Source: Bacillota bacterium (GTDB taxonomy: Bacteria; Bacillota; Clostridia; Christensenellales; Borkfalkiaceae). Taken from it: 64,000 bases of DNA. A program made the position numbers and the translations under genes. This document shows, piece after piece, positions 42,357-50,615 of this stretch (positions within the stretch are counted from its first letter, which is position 1; the number at the start of each line of letters is the position of its first letter). The DNA is taken from assembly GCA_019423125.1 (NCBI GenBank), contig JAHZBZ010000004.1, positions 11,858 to 75,857 on the forward strand. Direction: 5' to 3'. The notes beneath the pieces were generated by a model. That model did not search any database and was not told where the DNA came from. It saw only the letters and a list, made by a program, of their open reading frames with translations.

Positions 42357-44375
42357 ATGAGAAAGAAAATTTTAAACGTTATATTAGGTATAATGTTCGT
42401 CGGAAGTCTTTTGGGCGGAATTGCCATGCTTGGCGGATGCTCGGAGGAAGTGGATACTTCCGCGTTTGAAAACAAGGGCAGTTGGTTAACTTCTTCCCCC
42501 GACGGCAAAATTAAAGCCGAAGTGGTAATGGACTATGCAGGCGAATTGAGCTATACGGTAAAACGCAACAACGTAACCGTTATAGAAAAATCCGCGCTCG
42601 GTATAGACATAGCCGAGGACGACTTGCGCCTTCTCTCCGTTGAAAATGTTGAAACGGAGAGGGTTAAGGGTTCGTACGACAATATCACCGGTAAGCACAA
42701 AACGGTAGAGTACGACTGTAATCAGACAATAATAACTTTAAAGGGTTGGACGTTCGAGTACGATTTGATAATGCGCTCCTACGATGACGGCTACGCTTTC
42801 CGTTACAACGTGAGAAAGTGCGACGGAACCTCGGGCGTTATGGTTTGGAATGAGGAAAAAACCGAGTTCGCTTTGCCCGAGGGAAGTACAACCTGGGTAC
42901 AGCCGTATACCCCCATAAACAGCGACGGCAATTTCTTCGCCTATGAGAACGGCTTCCAGAATCTACGTACGGAAGAGCTTGCCGGCACTTACGTTTCTAT
43001 GCCTATGCTTTACAGGGTGAAAGGTACGCAAGTGTATTCGCTTATCACCGAGTCCGATTTAATCGGCAGCGGCTTTTACGGTACTTTCTTAAAAGAATCC
43101 GCCGACAAGGAGGGTTCGGGCATATTGCAAACCGTTCAAACGCCTGCGGGATATATGTTTGATGACAATAAAATAAGTTATCCCTTTAAGTCACCCTGGC
43201 GCGTCGGCATAGTCGGCGACCTTAAAACGGTTGAAGAGAGCGAACTCGTGGAAAAGGTGTTTGACGACGTTCAGCCCTGGCGCCCCGACAACTACGATTC
43301 TCTTTCCGAGGAGGAGAAAAAGACTTACGACTACGAGTGGGTAGAACCGGGCGTTGCCGCCTGGAACTGGCTTGTATATCTCAATATTTCCGGGCAGGGC
43401 GATTATGCATTGCACAGACGGTATGTAGACCTTGCAGCGGAAATGGGTTGGAAATACGTATTGCTTGACGGCGGCTGGGACGACGGTTTAAACGTAAACG
43501 ATTTTAAAAACTTTGTAAAAGAGGCAAACGACAAGGGCGTTAAAATTTTGGTATGGTGTCACTCGTTCAACGATTTTGCTTCGGGCAACGTATCAACCTT
43601 ACAGCAAGGACTCGACCTCTGGAAGAGTTGGGGCATAAGCGGCATAAAAATCGACTTCTTTGACGGACAGTCGTCGGATAATCCCAAGTTCTTCGGCGAG
43701 GATACGGGAACTATAGATTGGTACGAGAAAATCTACCAAGAGTGTGCAAAGCGAGAAATGTTAGTCAACTGCCACGGGTGTAACAAGCCTACGGGCGAAC
43801 GAAGAATTTATCCCAACGTAATCAACCGCGAGGCGATAAAGGGCAACGAAATGAAAGCCGTTTGTACGGCTTCCGAAACCGTGAACGAGCTGTTTGTTCG
43901 CAGGGTTGTAGGACCTAGCGATTTCACACCCGTGGTAAATCCTATCGGGTCGAATATGACTATGGCTTACCAAATGGCGCTTGCGGTGCTTTTGGAGAGC
44001 GGTACGCCTTCAATGGCGGATTTTGAATATGTTTATACTGATAGGCTCATAAAGGAATTCTATAAACATATTCCCTCCGTGTGCGACGACACTCTGTTCT
44101 TGGGCGGCGAACCCGACAAATATTATGTGGGCGCGGTGCGTTCCGGCGACGAGTGGTTCGTGGCGGGTGTTAACTCCATATTGCCCACTACGGCAAAGGT
44201 CGACTTCTCGTTCCTCGAAGACGGCGTGACGTACGAAGCGGAAATTTTTACCAACCACGCGACAGATATTAAAAAAGTCGAAAAGAAGATGATGCAAATT
44301 ACCAAAGACGATATTGAATTTTTCAATATGATTAAAAACGGCGGTTTTGCAATTCGCCTTACCCCCGTTAAATAA
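42357..44375 (+). CDS. Glycoside hydrolase family 97 lipoprotein
   Basis: This 672-aa lipoprotein (lipobox LGGC, C28) has the three-part GH97 layout: an N-terminal beta-sandwich (TSSPDGKIKAEV onward), a TIM barrel (GWKYVLLDGGWDD, KGVKILVWCHS, GISGIKIDFFDGQSSD, NREAIKGNE) and a C-terminal beta domain. GH97 enzymes are alpha-glucosidases (inverting, SusB) or alpha-galactosidases (retaining). The Asp in IKIDFF (D433) stands where retaining members have their nucleophile, so I favour a retaining enzyme, perhaps an alpha-galactosidase. It is the only clear extracellular glycosidase here and lies between the two binding-protein genes. The RBS is AGGGAGG. Confidence 0.85.
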   Translation: MRKKILNVILGIMFVGSLLGGIAMLGGCSEEVDTSAFENKGSWLTSSPDGKIKAEVVMDYAGELSYTVKRNNVTVIEKSALGIDIAEDDLRLLSVENVETERVKGSYDNITGKHKTVEYDCNQTIITLKGWTFEYDLIMRSYDDGYAFRYNVRKCDGTSGVMVWNEEKTEFALPEGSTTWVQPYTPINSDGNFFAYENGFQNLRTEELAGTYVSMPMLYRVKGTQVYSLITESDLIGSGFYGTFLKESADKEGSGILQTVQTPAGYMFDDNKISYPFKSPWRVGIVGDLKTVEESELVEKVFDDVQPWRPDNYDSLSEEEKKTYDYEWVEPGVAAWNWLVYLNISGQGDYALHRRYVDLAAEMGWKYVLLDGGWDDGLNVNDFKNFVKEANDKGVKILVWCHSFNDFASGNVSTLQQGLDLWKSWGISGIKIDFFDGQSSDNPKFFGEDTGTIDWYEKIYQECAKREMLVNCHGCNKPTGERRIYPNVINREAIKGNEMKAVCTASETVNELFVRRVVGPSDFTPVVNPIGSNMTMAYQMALAVLLESGTPSMADFEYVYTDRLIKEFYKHIPSVCDDTLFLGGEPDKYYVGAVRSGDEWFVAGVNSILPTTAKVDFSFLEDGVTYEAEIFTNHATDIKKVEKKMMQITKDDIEFFNMIKNGGFAIRLTPVK

Positions 44376-44399
44376 AAAAATATAAGGAAGGAAAATTGC

Positions 44400-45839
44400 A
44401 TGAAAAAGAAATTTTTAGGTATTTTAAGCGCGGCGCTTGCGCTGACTATGCTCTTTACGATAACGGCCTGCGGCGACAAGAACGACGGCGGAGATTGGTG
44501 GAAAACCACCGGTACGCTTGAAAAAAACGGCGACGAAATAGTGTTCAACGACGTGGGCTTGCGTCTGGCTTCTATAGTCGCGGGCGAAGATAAGGGCGCT
44601 TTAAGCCAAATCGTTGCTCAATTCAACGCCGAATATTCGGGAAAAATAAGGGTATCCATAACAACAGTCGGATATCAAAGCTTTGAAGATTATATCGCCC
44701 GCACCGTTACGCAGGGGGATAAATCTGCGCCCGATATAGTTATGGGGCACCAAAGTTCGGTTAAATCTTTCCTGGATTATAAAGTTATCCAACCCATAGA
44801 CGTAGCTATGCAGGAAACGGGCGTTGAGTTCGACTTAAACGCCTTTTCCGCAGGCATCAACCAATATGCCGACGCAGGCACGGGCGACCATAATTTCGGC
44901 GTTACGGTAGACGCGGCGAGCATGGTTGTTTTCTACAATAAAGAATTGCTTAGCCGCTATTCCGAAACCGTTCCTTCCACCCGCGAAGAGCTCTTTGAAG
45001 TGTGCGAAGCATACGCAAAGGACACGGGCAATATCCCCATTACCTGGGATACGGGCAGCGACTTCTTTAACGAATTCGTTATGGATACGGCGGTGTTGCA
45101 AAACGGCGGTACGCTCTATAAGGACGATTACCGCGTGGATTGGTACGATAATACCGCCCAGCGCGAAATATACAAAAAAGCTCTGTCGTCTGTGCGAGAG
45201 TTCGTTACACATACGCCCAAGCTTGCAGAAGTAGGCGGCTCGGACGGTAGCGGATTGGGTAAATTCCGTGAAAACAAGACGCTGTTCTATATGACAGTGC
45301 CCTGGTCTTTCGAAACCGTATGTCAGGGCTATGCAGCGCAAAACGGCTGTACGGAAGAGGTCGCAATGACAGAAAAATTAGGCGCAACCTCCATAGCGGG
45401 TTGGTTTGCGTTGGATTCCACCAAGGATTATGCAAAGAAAATATATTGCGACGCTCATATGTTTAACCTCAGCAACAAGGTTACGGATATCACTCAAAAG
45501 GCGGCCTGCCTCGAATTTATGAAGTGGTTCACCTCCAATGCGAGCGCGGGTGCGCAGTGGGCGCGCGCGGGGCACGTAAGCATTTCTAACGTTATTAATG
45601 CGAGCGACGAATACAAAAACGACGTTGTGGTTGCTAACTTTATAAGCAAGTGGTATCCCGATATCGATATGCTCAACACCGTAGGCATAAACCCCTATTA
45701 TCAGGAGCTTGTAAAGCAAATCCGCGCAATGATGAGCGAAGGGCTTTTGAAGAGCGATAACACGGGCGACGAGGAGCTTATCCGCACAAAACAAAACGAG
45801 TATAATTCCAACATAGCTTTGTGGGGCGGCGAATTATAA
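44400..45839 (+). CDS. Second ABC sugar-binding lipoprotein
   Basis: This 479-aa lipoprotein (lipobox TITAC, C24) is a family 1 extracellular solute-binding protein: IVAQFNAEYSGKIRVSITTV, SAPDIVMGHQSSVKSFLDY, DAASMVVFYNKELLSRY, and a C-terminal helical part. It carries no InlB repeats, unlike the first binding protein. The permease gene follows 11 nt after its stop, so it is likely the main partner of the transporter. A sequence difference from the first protein suggests another oligosaccharide or size class. The RBS before ATG 44400 is AAGGAAGG. Confidence 0.88.
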   Translation: MKKKFLGILSAALALTMLFTITACGDKNDGGDWWKTTGTLEKNGDEIVFNDVGLRLASIVAGEDKGALSQIVAQFNAEYSGKIRVSITTVGYQSFEDYIARTVTQGDKSAPDIVMGHQSSVKSFLDYKVIQPIDVAMQETGVEFDLNAFSAGINQYADAGTGDHNFGVTVDAASMVVFYNKELLSRYSETVPSTREELFEVCEAYAKDTGNIPITWDTGSDFFNEFVMDTAVLQNGGTLYKDDYRVDWYDNTAQREIYKKALSSVREFVTHTPKLAEVGGSDGSGLGKFRENKTLFYMTVPWSFETVCQGYAAQNGCTEEVAMTEKLGATSIAGWFALDSTKDYAKKIYCDAHMFNLSNKVTDITQKAACLEFMKWFTSNASAGAQWARAGHVSISNVINASDEYKNDVVVANFISKWYPDIDMLNTVGINPYYQELVKQIRAMMSEGLLKSDNTGDEELIRTKQNEYNSNIALWGGEL

Positions 45840-45850
45840 GGGGAGCCGGT

Positions 45851-46888
45851 ATGGAAAAATATTTTATCGGGAACGGTGATGATATAATAGCTGAACGAAA
45901 ACGCGCAAAGCGGCGCGAACAGGGATTTGCATTGGCAATGTTAAGCCCGTTCGTAATAATTTTCGTGCTGTTTTCCGTAATACCGTTCATAATGGGTTTC
46001 GCTTATTCGTTTATGCGCTATAACCCTTATGACTCCGGATACACGGCTTTCAACGGCTTTAAAAACTATGCTAACCTGTTCAATAACGATATCAATGTTT
46101 CCAGGCAGTTTTGGAATTCGTTTGCACCCATGCTCGTTTTCGACTTGGTTGCCGTGCCGTTGATGATGGTCATTCCGTTTATTCTCGCTTATTTCATAAA
46201 TAAGCGCCCGCCTTGCTATAAATTTTTCAGGGCGTGCATATATCTCCCTTGCGTAGTTTCCATCTCCATAGTGGGAATCATGTTCGGCGAAATTTTTGCA
46301 AGTGACGCAACGGGACTTATCAACAGTTGGTTGGGAACGAATATCGACTGGTTGGGCGGCAAACCGTTCGAAAACGATATTTTGCGATGGGTGATAATTC
46401 TGCTTGCAAGTATTTGGGGTGGTGTGGGTAGCAATTTCGTAATTTTTTCGGGTGCGCTCAGGGACATTCCCCAATCCCTGTACGAAGCGTGTGAAATGGA
46501 CGGCGGCGGGAAGTGGCAAAGTATTATCCGTGTAACTATCCCAAATATTCGCCCCGCAATTAATATCACGCTGTTTAACACGTTGATAGCCTTTTTAAAC
46601 CTCTACGGTCAGCCGTTTGTATTGAATACTGTCGAAAATCAGGATATTTTCGTCTCACCGATGATGTTTATACAAAGTTATCTTTCCAACGGACTTGCTT
46701 ATGCAAAGCAGACGGGGTATATCTGTGCAAGTGCGATAGTTTTCGGCTTGATTATTATGGTAATAAGTTTTGTTGAAAGGATGGCAGTGGAGGAAAGACA
46801 TCCTGCGGCAAAACACGTTGCCGCGTGCAAGCGGTACAGCGATTTCAAGGTGCAGAGTTTAAAAGCTGCAAAAGGAGGCTGCAAATGA
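45851..46888 (+). CDS. ABC sugar permease (MalF/UgpA-like)
   Basis: The 345-aa protein has about six transmembrane helices (LAMLSPFVIIFVLFSVIPFI first). The cytoplasmic coupling loop is YEACEMDGGGKWQSIIRVTI (EAA motif, with the conserved DG). ATG 45851 follows AAGGGGAG overlapping the previous stop; a longer in-frame start at 45821 lies inside the upstream gene and is rejected. The C-terminal end (AAKHVAACKRYSDFKVQSLK) is a basic cytoplasmic tail. It forms the transporter with the next gene. Confidence 0.9.
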   Translation: MEKYFIGNGDDIIAERKRAKRREQGFALAMLSPFVIIFVLFSVIPFIMGFAYSFMRYNPYDSGYTAFNGFKNYANLFNNDINVSRQFWNSFAPMLVFDLVAVPLMMVIPFILAYFINKRPPCYKFFRACIYLPCVVSISIVGIMFGEIFASDATGLINSWLGTNIDWLGGKPFENDILRWVIILLASIWGGVGSNFVIFSGALRDIPQSLYEACEMDGGGKWQSIIRVTIPNIRPAINITLFNTLIAFLNLYGQPFVLNTVENQDIFVSPMMFIQSYLSNGLAYAKQTGYICASAIVFGLIIMVISFVERMAVEERHPAAKHVAACKRYSDFKVQSLKAAKGGCK

Positions 46889-47808
46889 ATTTCGTTAAAG
46901 CCAAAAGAATGTTAACCAAGTCGGAAAAAACCGCCCGTCGCGAAAAGACGATTTCGTTTATAGTTCTTTCAATAGCGTCCGTGTTTTTTCTGTTCCCGCT
47001 GATATATATGCTGGGCAATTCCTTTAAAACCGATCTGGATTTACAAATGAATCCCGGTGGAATATTTCCTTCGCCCGGACAGTGGACCATAGAACATTAC
47101 TTGGGCTTCATCTCGGGCGACGGCGGGTTGGATCTGCTTCCCGCCTGGATGATCAATTCACTGTGGAGTTCGCTGGCAACGGTGGGCGTTACTCTGCTTT
47201 TGGATTTAATTACGGCCTATGCGGTGGTTTTTCTCAAATTCAAGGGCAAAAAAGTGTTTATGAATTTGTTGCTCGCTTGGATGGCTATACCCGGCGTTAT
47301 AACTACCGCACCGTCGCTTACTTTGTTCAATATGCTCAGCAGCAACTTGCACATAGAGGGTTTTACGGCAACTTATGCGTATATTTATTTTTGGCTTATA
47401 ATTCCCGGCTGTACGGGCATATACAATATGCTTTTAATGCGCAATTTCTTTCTGTCTATACCCAACGATATTATAGACAGCGCTAAGAGCGACGGGGCGG
47501 GACATTTCATTATTTTCAGAAAAATAGTCTGTCCGCTTGCAAAATCGACCATGATGCTCATAGTGCTGTTTACGTTTACGGGAGCTTGGAACAACTTAGT
47601 CTTGCCGCAGCTTTTAATGACGGGAAAAGATCCGTTTTACCAAACTATAACGGTTGCGCTTACGGGTTACACCGGCGGCAACGGGGTGAGCGCAAAGGGT
47701 GTAGAAATGGCTACGGGCGTGTTCGCATTGATACCCATATTCATAATTTTCCTTATTACGCAAAACAAAATGATAGACGGACTCGCGTCTACGGGAGTTA
47801 AGGGGTGA
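46885..47808 (+). CDS. ABC sugar permease (MalG/UgpE-like)
   Basis: The 307-aa protein has six predicted transmembrane helices (SFIVLSIASVFFLFPLIYML first) and the coupling motif IDSAKSDGAGHFIIFRKIVC followed by PL. ATG 46885 overlaps the previous stop (ATGA) and follows AAAGGAGG; the upstream in-frame ATG at 46825 is rejected. The first residue of the classical EAA motif is replaced by D-S-A. Normal length is 270-310 aa. Confidence 0.9.
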   Translation: MNFVKAKRMLTKSEKTARREKTISFIVLSIASVFFLFPLIYMLGNSFKTDLDLQMNPGGIFPSPGQWTIEHYLGFISGDGGLDLLPAWMINSLWSSLATVGVTLLLDLITAYAVVFLKFKGKKVFMNLLLAWMAIPGVITTAPSLTLFNMLSSNLHIEGFTATYAYIYFWLIIPGCTGIYNMLLMRNFFLSIPNDIIDSAKSDGAGHFIIFRKIVCPLAKSTMMLIVLFTFTGAWNNLVLPQLLMTGKDPFYQTITVALTGYTGGNGVSAKGVEMATGVFALIPIFIIFLITQNKMIDGLASTGVKG

Positions 47809-47812
47809 TTTT

Positions 47813-49582
47813 ATGAACGAAAATACTTCAAACGGCGAAACTTTTTTGTCTTTAAGACATCTTGAAAAGGTTTATCCCAACGGCGAAAAAGCGGTATACG
47901 ATTTTAATCTCGATATCGCCAAAAACGAATTCATGGTAATTGTCGGACCTTCGGGCTGCGGCAAGTCAACCACGCTAAGAATGGTTGCGGGGCTTGAAGA
48001 TATAACGTCGGGCGAAATATATCTCGGCGACGAACTTTTGAACTATAAGCCGAGCAAGGACAGACATATGGCGATAGTTTTCCAAAGCTACGCGCTCTAT
48101 CCCCAGATGACCGTGTTCGACAACATAGCCTTTCCGCTGACGATAAATACTTACCCTGCGCCCGTTGTGAATACAGTGTTGTTAAGCTGTGCGCAGGCGA
48201 GGGAAATTATCGAGAGATTCGGGCTTGCGGGCATAAATGAAGCAATCGCTAAGGTAGACGCTCAAAAGCCTAAGTTCGGCGAAAGAGCTGAAAATCTTGC
48301 AACGCTGTTAAACGTAGTACTCGAAACCGCAAAACTAATTTTAAAGCTACACGGGTCGGTATCTGCGGACGATTGGAAAAACGTAGCGGATAAAGAGGAC
48401 GGAATTCTTTCCGATTGGGAAGCAAAACTTTCCGAGACGGAGAGTGCGGAGCAGACAAAAATTAACGAAAGCGGCAAAAAACTCGACGGCGAGTTCTGCG
48501 AACTTTCCGAGGACGGCACGCGAAAGATTGTTCAGCGCAAGCTTACGCATTACGAAATAAAAACGCGCGTCTACGAAACGGCGGAGAAACTCGACCTTGC
48601 GCCTTATCTCGATAAGCTTCCTAAGGAGCTTTCCGGCGGGCAGATGCAAAGGGTTGCGCTCGGCAGGGCTATCGTTAAAAACGTTCCCATATTTATGATG
48701 GACGAACCGCTGTCCAACCTCGACGCGAAGCTTAGGCTCACCATGCGCAGCGAGATAGTAAAGCTCCACAACAAGATAAACGCGACTACAATTTACGTAA
48801 CGCACGATCAGACCGAGGCGATGACGATGGCATCGCGCATAGTTGTTATGAGTCGCGGATTTATACAGCAAGTGGGTACACCCGAAGAGGTTTACAATGC
48901 CCCCGCAAATATTTTCGTCGCAAGGTTTATCGGGTCGCCTACTATGAATATGTTCGAAATGGAATTCGATAGAAGCAAAAAAATGCTCGTGTTTGGGGAT
49001 TTCCGTTTGCCTGTTGAGAATGGATTCGAAGAGATATTCGATAAATTTTACGAATGCAAGTGCGCGGAGTTTTTGGCGATCAACGAAAATTTCGATAGCG
49101 CCGCACGTGAAAAAATTCTCAAATTACTTTCCGTAACGGGCGAGGGGAAAGGTGTAAAGAACAATTCCGCAAAAAAGAAAAACTTTGTCGTGCGCATGAT
49201 AGAGTTTTTTAAAAACCTTGCCGCCAAGAAAACCGAGGAAGATCCCTGGCTTCAAGAACGTACGGTTGCGGCGAAAAAATTTGCTGCGCTGAAAGCCTAT
49301 AAAGAAGACGGCAGAAAAGTATTTGTTGGTATCCGTCCCGAAAGAATAAAGATAGAAAAAGCGGAAGAGGGTAAAACCTATAAGAGCGCATACATCGTGC
49401 AGCCGGAGCTTACCGAGCTTTTGGGCGGGGAGTATAACGTCTATTTCGAATTTTGCGGCAAAAACATGATAGGTAAAATCGATGCGAAAGACAAGCTCGG
49501 GCAAAACGATAAAATTGCCGTCAGTTTTTCGGCGGACGATTTGTTCATATTCGACCCGATAACGGGCGACGTTATAAAATGA
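47813..49582 (+). CDS. MsmX/UgpC-type ABC ATPase with two large insertions
   Basis: This 589-aa protein is much longer than MsmX/MalK (about 365-375). Canonical motifs are Walker A GPSGCGKST (45-53), the Q-loop at Q91 (VFQSYALYPQ), signature LSGGQ (273-277), Walker B IFMMDEPLSNLD (about 293-304), and the switch H331 (YVTHDQTEAM). Between FPL (about 109) and EIKTRV (about 248), about 130 extra, helical, charged residues replace the short loop of the helical subdomain that meets the permease. A second insert of about 85-100 residues (about 400-503) interrupts the C-terminal TOBE/OB part before GIRPER. The gene lies 4 nt after the permease. Activity seems intact; the insertions may make the ATPase specific to this transporter or add regulation. 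Confidence 0.9.
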   Translation: MNENTSNGETFLSLRHLEKVYPNGEKAVYDFNLDIAKNEFMVIVGPSGCGKSTTLRMVAGLEDITSGEIYLGDELLNYKPSKDRHMAIVFQSYALYPQMTVFDNIAFPLTINTYPAPVVNTVLLSCAQAREIIERFGLAGINEAIAKVDAQKPKFGERAENLATLLNVVLETAKLILKLHGSVSADDWKNVADKEDGILSDWEAKLSETESAEQTKINESGKKLDGEFCELSEDGTRKIVQRKLTHYEIKTRVYETAEKLDLAPYLDKLPKELSGGQMQRVALGRAIVKNVPIFMMDEPLSNLDAKLRLTMRSEIVKLHNKINATTIYVTHDQTEAMTMASRIVVMSRGFIQQVGTPEEVYNAPANIFVARFIGSPTMNMFEMEFDRSKKMLVFGDFRLPVENGFEEIFDKFYECKCAEFLAINENFDSAAREKILKLLSVTGEGKGVKNNSAKKKNFVVRMIEFFKNLAAKKTEEDPWLQERTVAAKKFAALKAYKEDGRKVFVGIRPERIKIEKAEEGKTYKSAYIVQPELTELLGGEYNVYFEFCGKNMIGKIDAKDKLGQNDKIAVSFSADDLFIFDPITGDVIK

Positions 49583-49592
49583 GAGTAAATAC

Positions 49593-50579
49593 ATGAGCCT
49601 TAAAAACGTAAGTCTTAAAAGTATAGCTTCTGAATTGGGTGTTTCCGTAAATACGGTTTCGCACGCTTTGCGCGATATGGACGACATTTCGGCTGAAATG
49701 AAGGAAAAAGTCGTAAGGAAAGCTATGGAACTCGGCTATATGCCCAATCGTGTAGCACAAAAAATGCACAAAGACGAAAGACCGTTGATCGCGATTTTGA
49801 TAGATTCGTTGAGTAATCTGTATTTCAATACGTTTATCAACGAATTTATCAAGCTATTGCACCTAAAAAGCGAATATGATTTTATGCTTTTATATGCTTC
49901 TGAGCTAAATAAGGATACGATAAAGCAATGTATTTTGCAACGTGCCGATTTGCTCATTACGCATATGCCGTTTAAGAATGAAGTGTATGAATTTGCTAAA
50001 TTGAATAACATTGTTATATTATTTGTCGGTAGCAGTATAAAAGAGGATGTGGTAGATAACGTAACGGTAGATAATTTTAAGGGTTGTATCCTTGCGGCGC
50101 ATCATTTGGAAAGTTTTAAGGACGGAAACAAATATATCTACGTGGGTATCGATTACTTTCTTTCCGCACACCGCTATTCCATATTCAAAACGGAGTTACA
50201 GGAATTTGCGGGAGAAAGTGACGTGCGTATGTTTAATTACAGTAAAGAAGACATCTCCGTCCTCTATAAATATATAGAGGACGGTTTCCGTAAAATCTTT
50301 TTTTATAATGATATGCTCGCATACGAAGTAATGGCGAAGCTTGACAAAATTGTCGGAAGGGGTGGGATACGCAAGCTGTATCCCGATATACACATTGTGG
50401 GGTTCGATAAATTAAGCGGTTATGTATTTGGTTTTGAGGACATTGACAGTGTAAAAATCAACTTTTCCAAATTAGCCGAAGCGACTTTTAACGTTATGGA
50501 AAACCGTCTTGAAAAACCGGACAGTAAAATACAAAGGATTGTTTTACCCGTATCGTTACATTCAAAAAAGGAAACGTGA
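49593..50579 (+). CDS. LacI-family transcriptional regulator
   Basis: The 328-aa protein has an N-terminal LacI helix-turn-helix with hinge (SLKSIASELGVSVNTVSHAL, ELGYMPNRVAQKM) and a periplasmic-binding-protein-like sugar domain (PLIAILIDSLSNLYFNTFIN, HIVGFDKLSGYVFGFEDIDS). It should bind an operator and respond to an imported sugar or its phosphate. It sits inside the operon between transporter and enzymes, which suggests autoregulation. Possible targets are the CATTAAAYTTAATG motifs at 35406 and 36800, but these lack the central CG of most LacI sites. Confidence 0.9.
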   Translation: MSLKNVSLKSIASELGVSVNTVSHALRDMDDISAEMKEKVVRKAMELGYMPNRVAQKMHKDERPLIAILIDSLSNLYFNTFINEFIKLLHLKSEYDFMLLYASELNKDTIKQCILQRADLLITHMPFKNEVYEFAKLNNIVILFVGSSIKEDVVDNVTVDNFKGCILAAHHLESFKDGNKYIYVGIDYFLSAHRYSIFKTELQEFAGESDVRMFNYSKEDISVLYKYIEDGFRKIFFYNDMLAYEVMAKLDKIVGRGGIRKLYPDIHIVGFDKLSGYVFGFEDIDSVKINFSKLAEATFNVMENRLEKPDSKIQRIVLPVSLHSKKET

Positions 50580-50615
50580 AAAATACAATATTTTTTAGCA
50601 AAGAAGGATAAATAT

